DNA from: Rutidosis leptorrhynchoides
Taxonomy: Eukaryota > Streptophyta > Magnoliopsida > Asterales > Asteraceae
Direction of reading: 5' to 3'
DNA: 64,000 nt
Assembly: GCF_046630445.1 (NCBI RefSeq)
Contig: NC_092333.1
Location: 4,550,001 to 4,614,000, forward strand
Shown here: positions 60,247 to 64,000 of the stretch, piece after piece
Layout: each line of letters starts with the position of its first letter
Position numbering within the stretch: position 1 is the first letter of the stretch
The notes under the pieces: generated by a model
Seen by the model: the letters and a program-made list of their open reading frames with translations, nothing else
Databases searched by the model: none
What the model was told of the DNA's origin: nothing
Made by a program: the position numbers and the translations under genes

Positions 60247-60870
60247 ATGTCTACCTCTAGCACAAATCCCATTGACTCACCTAATAATAACGAAGAGTCG
60301 AATATATATTGGCAAGATTCACAAGTTCCCGAAGAACCGGAAAAAGAGGAAACGGAACCGGAAGAAGAGGAACCGGAAGAAGAGGAACCAGAAGAAGAGG
60401 AACCGGAAGAAGAAGAGGTTCCGGAGGGGGGAATAGTAGGAACCACAGAAAACCGGTCAAATAAAAGAAAATCCTCAACCAATGGACCAAAGTTAATAAT
60501 GGTCAATGGTGTTTCCGCTAAGGAAGCAAAATATTGGGAAAATTACCAATTTTCCGATGAATCGGATCCTGATGAGGATTCCGATGATGTTATAGAAATT
60601 ACCCCGATCCAATTTAATGAGGCAAAAGAAAATAATAAGGGAAAAGGCATCAAAATAGAGAAATCTGATTCCGACCCCGATGAACTTTATATGTACCGTC
60701 AACACCCGTATTTTCAATATCGTGATAATAACCCGGGAACCTCTAAACCACCAGGTTTTTCTAAACCAATGTGGAAAACGACGACTCGTATTAGAGGAAC
60801 ATCATATATTCCTAGAATATTAGGAAAAAGAACCAAGTCCGAAGAAGAAGAAACCAGTGATTCAGATTAG
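60247..60870 (+). CDS. acidic leader ORF of G1, unknown function
   Basis: 207 codons, intact, from ATG 60247. Ser/Asn-rich N-terminus; residues about 30-60 are runs of PEEEE made by a 15-bp tandem repeat; then a basic patch NRSNKRKSS, a conserved-looking EAKYWENYQFSDESD stretch, DEDSDDVIEITPIQF (a hydrophobic VIEI core beside acids, like a SUMO-interacting motif), another acidic patch, and a C-terminal basic region (TTTRIRGTSYIPRILGKR) ending in acidic residues. Mostly disordered; no known domain. It lies between primer site and gag, 129 bp before the F-box ORF. C1 has a decayed ORF at the same position. It could be a packaging or nuclear-targeting factor, but that is a guess. Confidence 0.7.
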   Translation: MSTSSTNPIDSPNNNEESNIYWQDSQVPEEPEKEETEPEEEEPEEEEPEEEEPEEEEVPEGGIVGTTENRSNKRKSSTNGPKLIMVNGVSAKEAKYWENYQFSDESDPDEDSDDVIEITPIQFNEAKENNKGKGIKIEKSDSDPDELYMYRQHPYFQYRDNNPGTSKPPGFSKPMWKTTTRIRGTSYIPRILGKRTKSEEEETSDSD

Positions 60871-60999
60871 AGGGGTGTGAGCATGTTGTGTAATAAATGT
60901 ATTGTAGTGTGCTTGTGCTTTTATGTTCTATGTAAAAATTGCTTGTATTGTTTGTTATTACGAATCTAATCCTTGTCTATTTTACAGTATAAAAACAAA

Positions 61000-61692
61000 A
61001 TGGACATTAAGGGTAGACAACCGAATATTTTAGAAGACCTACCAGAGGATATGATTGAGGAAATCTTATCTAGAGTCGGTCAGAATTCATCAGCACATTT
61101 AGTTATGGCGAAATTAACCTGTCAAACATTTGAAAGACTTTCTAGAAATGCCTTAGTTTATAAAAGGCTTTCCTTTGATAGGTGGGGTATATCACATTGG
61201 GGAGACTTTAAGTTACGCCGTGTTTTCTTTAAAGCATTAAATGCAGAGAACCCAAATGCAATTTTACGCTACAGGTTAAGAACCTATTTTGACTCAACAT
61301 ATCCCAACATAGGATTTCGTAAATTAGAAAGAGCTTCTAACATGCAACATAAAGAAGCATGTTATGCTTACGGGTTAGTGATGTTCGCTTCTTACCAAAG
61401 TGAGAAAAAGAACATCGGATTGCAGCTTTTAAATAAAACTTTCCCACAAGTGACGGATTCAGTAGTTGGGGTGAGAAACAAGGTTTTTAGATTATTACGG
61501 GGCTGTTGGACATTACGAAACCCTCGTCCTTTTGACGACATTACAACATGCTGCCTAGCTAATGGTCATAACAGTTATTTTCCACAAGACCAAGGATGGG
61601 AAGTCGTCTTAGTAAAACCAGAATGCATGACTTGTTTCTGGACTTATGAATTACGTGTCTTTATTTCCTTTGCTGAACAACTTGCGTATTAA
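61000..61692 (+). CDS. F-box protein carried by retrotransposon G1
   Basis: 230 codons from ATG 61000 with no stop; an upstream in-frame TTG at 60973 is less likely. F-box proteins recruit substrates to SCF ubiquitin ligases through SKP1. The F-box is at residues about 10-55 (LEDLPEDMIEEILSRVG, then MAKLTCQTFERLS, VYKRLSF). The rest (NAENPNAILRYRL, KEACYAYGLVMFASYQ, IGLQLLN; C-terminal Cys-rich CLANGHNSYF...CMTCFW) resembles the plant At2g35280/At1g67623-type F-box proteins with a Sel1-like repeat. It stands in the leader between the acidic ORF and gag. TTTTACAG just upstream (60980-60987) looks like a splice acceptor. Whether it is expressed is unknown. Confidence 0.85.
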   Translation: MDIKGRQPNILEDLPEDMIEEILSRVGQNSSAHLVMAKLTCQTFERLSRNALVYKRLSFDRWGISHWGDFKLRRVFFKALNAENPNAILRYRLRTYFDSTYPNIGFRKLERASNMQHKEACYAYGLVMFASYQSEKKNIGLQLLNKTFPQVTDSVVGVRNKVFRLLRGCWTLRNPRPFDDITTCCLANGHNSYFPQDQGWEVVLVKPECMTCFWTYELRVFISFAEQLAY

Positions 61693-61866
61693 CTAGATTT
61701 ATCTTCAAAACTGTCCTGTATCATAGTGTACTATATTTCATGTTGTATGTAATATAGCGAAGTTGTAAGTTTGAAGAATATTTGTATGTGATATATTATT
61801 ATAATCAGTTTTTCATATGGAATTGTAGTAGTTGAATTGTATATTAGCTACTAAGTATGAACTTAA

Positions 61867-61883
61867 CGGGTAGGTAGTACCCG
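61867..61883 (+). promoter_or_regulatory. CGGGTA-TACCCG hairpin before G1 gag
   Basis: CGGGTAGGTAGTACCCG, 133 bp before the gag ATG; the same as at 17890-17906 in C1 apart from one loop base. Confidence 0.6.
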
Positions 61884-62015
61884 AATTTAAACTTATAAAA
61901 TGCTAATATGAAGAAAAAGATTTTATAAATGAGTTCATATTATGCTACGAGATACTATTGACTACTCTTAATATTCTGTATGATTAAATTGTTTCATTTG
62001 ACTATTTTGAAGGAA

Positions 62016-62387
62016 ATGGCACCGACTACTCGACACACCTTGAATATGAGCGAAGAGGAATTTCGTGCCTTTCTTGCTTCAAACATAGCCGCAGTACAGG
62101 CCACGCTACATACCACAAATAACTCTGAATCTAGCAATACAGCTAACGGCGCAAGAAATCGTGTACGATGCTCCTACAAGGAATTCACTGCCTGCAAACC
62201 TTCAGAATTTGATGGGACCGAAGGACCAATCGGATTGAAAAGGTGGACCGAGAAAGTTGTATCGGTGTTTGCCATAAGTAAGTGTGCTGAAGGAGACAAA
62301 GTGAAGTACGCTACGCATACCTTCACAGGTATTGCGTTAACATGGTGGAATACGTATCTAGAGCAAGTGGGACAAGATGCTGCTTAA
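62016..62387 (+). pseudogene. G1 gag N-terminal part
   Basis: Starts at ATG 62016 (APTTRHTLNMSEEEF); an in-frame ATG at 61980 would add 12 residues. Gag core begins at FTACKPSEFDGTEGPIGLKRW and includes VKYATHTFTGIALTWWNTYL. TAA at 62385-62387 interrupts it; the same frame continues with LPWSAFKQLM. Confidence 0.85.
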
Positions 62388-62972
62388 GCGCTACCGTGGT
62401 CAGCATTCAAGCAATTGATGAACGAGAAGTACCGTCCCAGAACCGAGGTCAATAAGCTCAAGTCAGAACTTAAAGGGTTACGAACACAGGGATTTGAAAT
62501 TACTTCGTACGAAAGACGATTCACAGAATTGTGCCTATTGTGTCCGAGAGCGTTCGAAGATGAGGAAGAGAAGATCGACGCATTTGTGAAAGGGTTACCG
62601 GAGAGAATCCAAGAAGATATAAGTTCACACGAGCCTGCCTCCATACAAAAGGCATGTAGAATGGCTCACAAACTAGTGAACCAGATTGAGGGAAGAATTA
62701 AAGAACAGGCGGCCGAAGAGGCCAACGTGAAGCTAATCAAAAGAAAGTGGGAGGAAAACGGTGATAAGAGTCACCAAAACAACAACAACTATCCCAACAA
62801 TCGCAACATCAATCGCAACTACAACAAACGGCACAACAATAACAACAACAACAACAACAACAACTACAACAATCATCCCAACAATAATAACAACCACAAC
62901 AACAACAATAATCAGAAGCAGCTATGCCAAAGGTGTGAAAAGTATCACTCGGGGTTCTGCACCAAATTTTGA
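62388..62972 (+). pseudogene. G1 gag middle, with poly-Asn linker
   Basis: Continues gag: LPWSAFKQLMNEKY, LKGLRTQGFEITSYERRF, AFVKGLPERIQED, MAHKLVNQIEGR. An Asn/His-rich linker (residues about 125-168) is coded by an AAC repeat, then a first zinc knuckle CQRCEKYHSGFC. TGA at 62970-62972 replaces what relatives have as the first Cys of the second knuckle (NKCKRNGHSAAKC follows). Confidence 0.85.
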
Positions 62973-63329
62973 AACAAGTGTAAAAGAAATGGTCATAGCG
63001 CGGCAAAGTGTGAGGTGTACGGACCAGGGGTTAACAGAACGAAAGGAACAAATGGTGTTGGAACGAGTAATGGCGGAGCAAGTAGTGTCGGAGCAAGTTA
63101 TGCCAATGTAGTTTGTTATAAATGTGGAAAACCGGGACACATTATTAGAAATTGCCTGAACCAGGAGAACACGAATGGACAAGGCCGCGGAAGAGTTTTC
63201 AATATTAATGCGGCAGAGGCACAGGAAGACCTGGAGCTTGTTACGGGTACGTTTCTTATTGACAATAAATCTGCTTACGTTTTATTTGATTCGGGTGCGG
63301 ATAGAAGCTATATGAGTAGAGATTTTTGA
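62973..63329 (+). pseudogene. G1 zinc knuckles and protease start
   Basis: Same frame. Remainder of the second knuckle, a Gly/Ser-rich linker, and a complete third knuckle CYKCGKPGHIIRNC (about 63115-63156). Then the protease with VTGTFLIDN and the active site VLFDSGADRSYMS (about 63277-63315). TGA at 63327-63329 interrupts the protease. Confidence 0.87.
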
Positions 63330-64000
63330 GCTAAATTAAGTTGTCCATTGACGCCGTTGGATAGTAAATTTTTACTCGAATTAGCAAACGGTAAATTAAT
63401 TTCAGCAGATTATATATGCCGGAATCGAGAAATTAAACTGGGTAGCGAAATATTTAAGATTGATTTGATACCAGTAGAGTTAGGGAGTTTTAATGTAATA
63501 GTTGGCATGGACTGGCTGAAGGATATGAAAGCAGAGATCGTATGTTACAAAAATGCAATTCGCATTGTACGAGAAGAAGGAGAACCCTTAATGGTGTACG
63601 GAGAAAAGGGCAACACGAAGCTACATCTTATTAGTAATTTGAAGGCACAAAAACTAATAAGAAAAGGTTGCTATGCTGTTCTAGCACTTGTCGAGAAAGT
63701 ACAAACTGAAGAAAAGAGCATCAATGATGTTCCAGTCACAAAAGAATTTCCCGATGTATTTCCGAAAGAATTACCGGGACTACCACCACATCGATCTGTT
63801 GAATTTCAAATAGATCTTGTACCAGGAGCTGTACCAATAGCTCGTGCTCCTTACAGACTTGCACCCAGCGAGATGAAAGAACTGCAAAGCCAACTGCAAG
63901 AACTATTAGAACGTGGTTTCATTCGACCAAGCACATCACCATGGGGAGCTCCTGTTTTATTTGTCAAGAAGAAGGATGGTACATTTAGGTTGTGTATTGA
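63330..64000 (+). pseudogene. G1 protease end and RT start, running off the window
   Basis: 223 codons open in the same frame up to the window end. Protease C-terminal FNVIVGMDWLKDM (about 63490-63528), then EFPDVFPKELPGLPP, VPIARAPYRLAP, LLERGFIRPSTSPWGAPVLFVKKKDG and the beginning of the RT FRLCID block. Typical Ty3/gypsy (chromovirus) order; the RT active site is beyond 64000. Confidence 0.88.

Larger units (their letters stand above)
56575..64000 (+). mobile_element. Ty3/gypsy retrotransposon G1 with two extra leader ORFs, incomplete at window end
   Basis: 5' LTR 56575-60037 (3463 bp, the same family as the solo LTR at 6217-9677), primer site 60040-60051, acidic ORF 60247-60870, F-box ORF 61000-61692, then gag-protease-RT from 62016 to the window end. 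Gag-pol has three stop codons while the two extra ORFs are open. The protease and RT text is chromovirus-like. The 3' part, the 3' LTR and the right TSD lie outside the window. Confidence 0.92.

Noticed and set aside
62970..62972. UGA read as selenocysteine in G1 gag
   Set aside because: Land plants lack the selenocysteine system, and other stops (TAA 62385) show ordinary decay.

Overview
This is plant nuclear DNA, a eudicot and probably a member of the daisy family (Asteraceae). The evidence is wall-to-wall LTR retrotransposons with tRNA-Met-type primer sites, a plant SAUR gene, and CACTA, Mutator-like and SINE sequences. The Asteraceae assignment rests on remembered resemblance of the gag and leader sequences and is an inference. 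There are no bacterial operons, rRNA genes or CRISPR arrays. The one intact host gene I can defend is a single-exon SAUR gene (51782-52099).

The rest is a nested stack of mobile elements, mostly resolved by matching 5-bp target duplications. (1) Element A1 (47-12440, Ty3/gypsy chromovirus, TSD TGAAA) has broken gag-pol and is split by a 3.46-kb solo LTR of family G (6217-9677, TSD ATACT). (2) Element C1 (13009-25007, TSD TAAAT) has 3.7-3.8-kb LTRs and a decayed, non-coding interior. A1 and C1 appear to sit in one older LTR whose pieces are 12446-13008 and 25008-26761; that LTR ends against a CACTA transposon end (to 27528). (3) A 700-bp foldback Mutator-like MITE with telomere-like arms lies at 28031-28730. 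(4) Copia element D1 (29029-34862, TSD TCTTG) has two 320-bp LTRs that read as identical. (5) A second, older copia copy D2 lies on the minus strand (35001-48541, TSD AATAC), split by the non-coding element E1 (39018-46191, TSD TATAT). (6) A LINE tail (48567-49212), a SINE (51375-51636) just upstream of the SAUR promoter, the SAUR gene, a LINE RT scrap and a minus-strand Ty3 tail follow. (7) A minus-strand LTR relic runs from 53755 to about 56574. (8) Family-G element G1 starts at 56575 and runs off the window; between its primer site and gag it carries an acidic ORF and an intact F-box protein ORF.

The most interesting signals are: an array of tandem hairpins in the A1 LTR whose loops are conserved while the stem sequences change in a compensatory way; the intact F-box gene inside G1; an amber codon in D1 exactly at the integrase catalytic Glu although the LTR pair looks identical; a near-palindrome family shared by the A1 and E1 LTRs with compensated changes; a duplicated leader motif just after the primer site in C1, E1 and G1; and a tRNA-like pol III module inside the C1 LTRs. 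All identities and alignments were made by eye.
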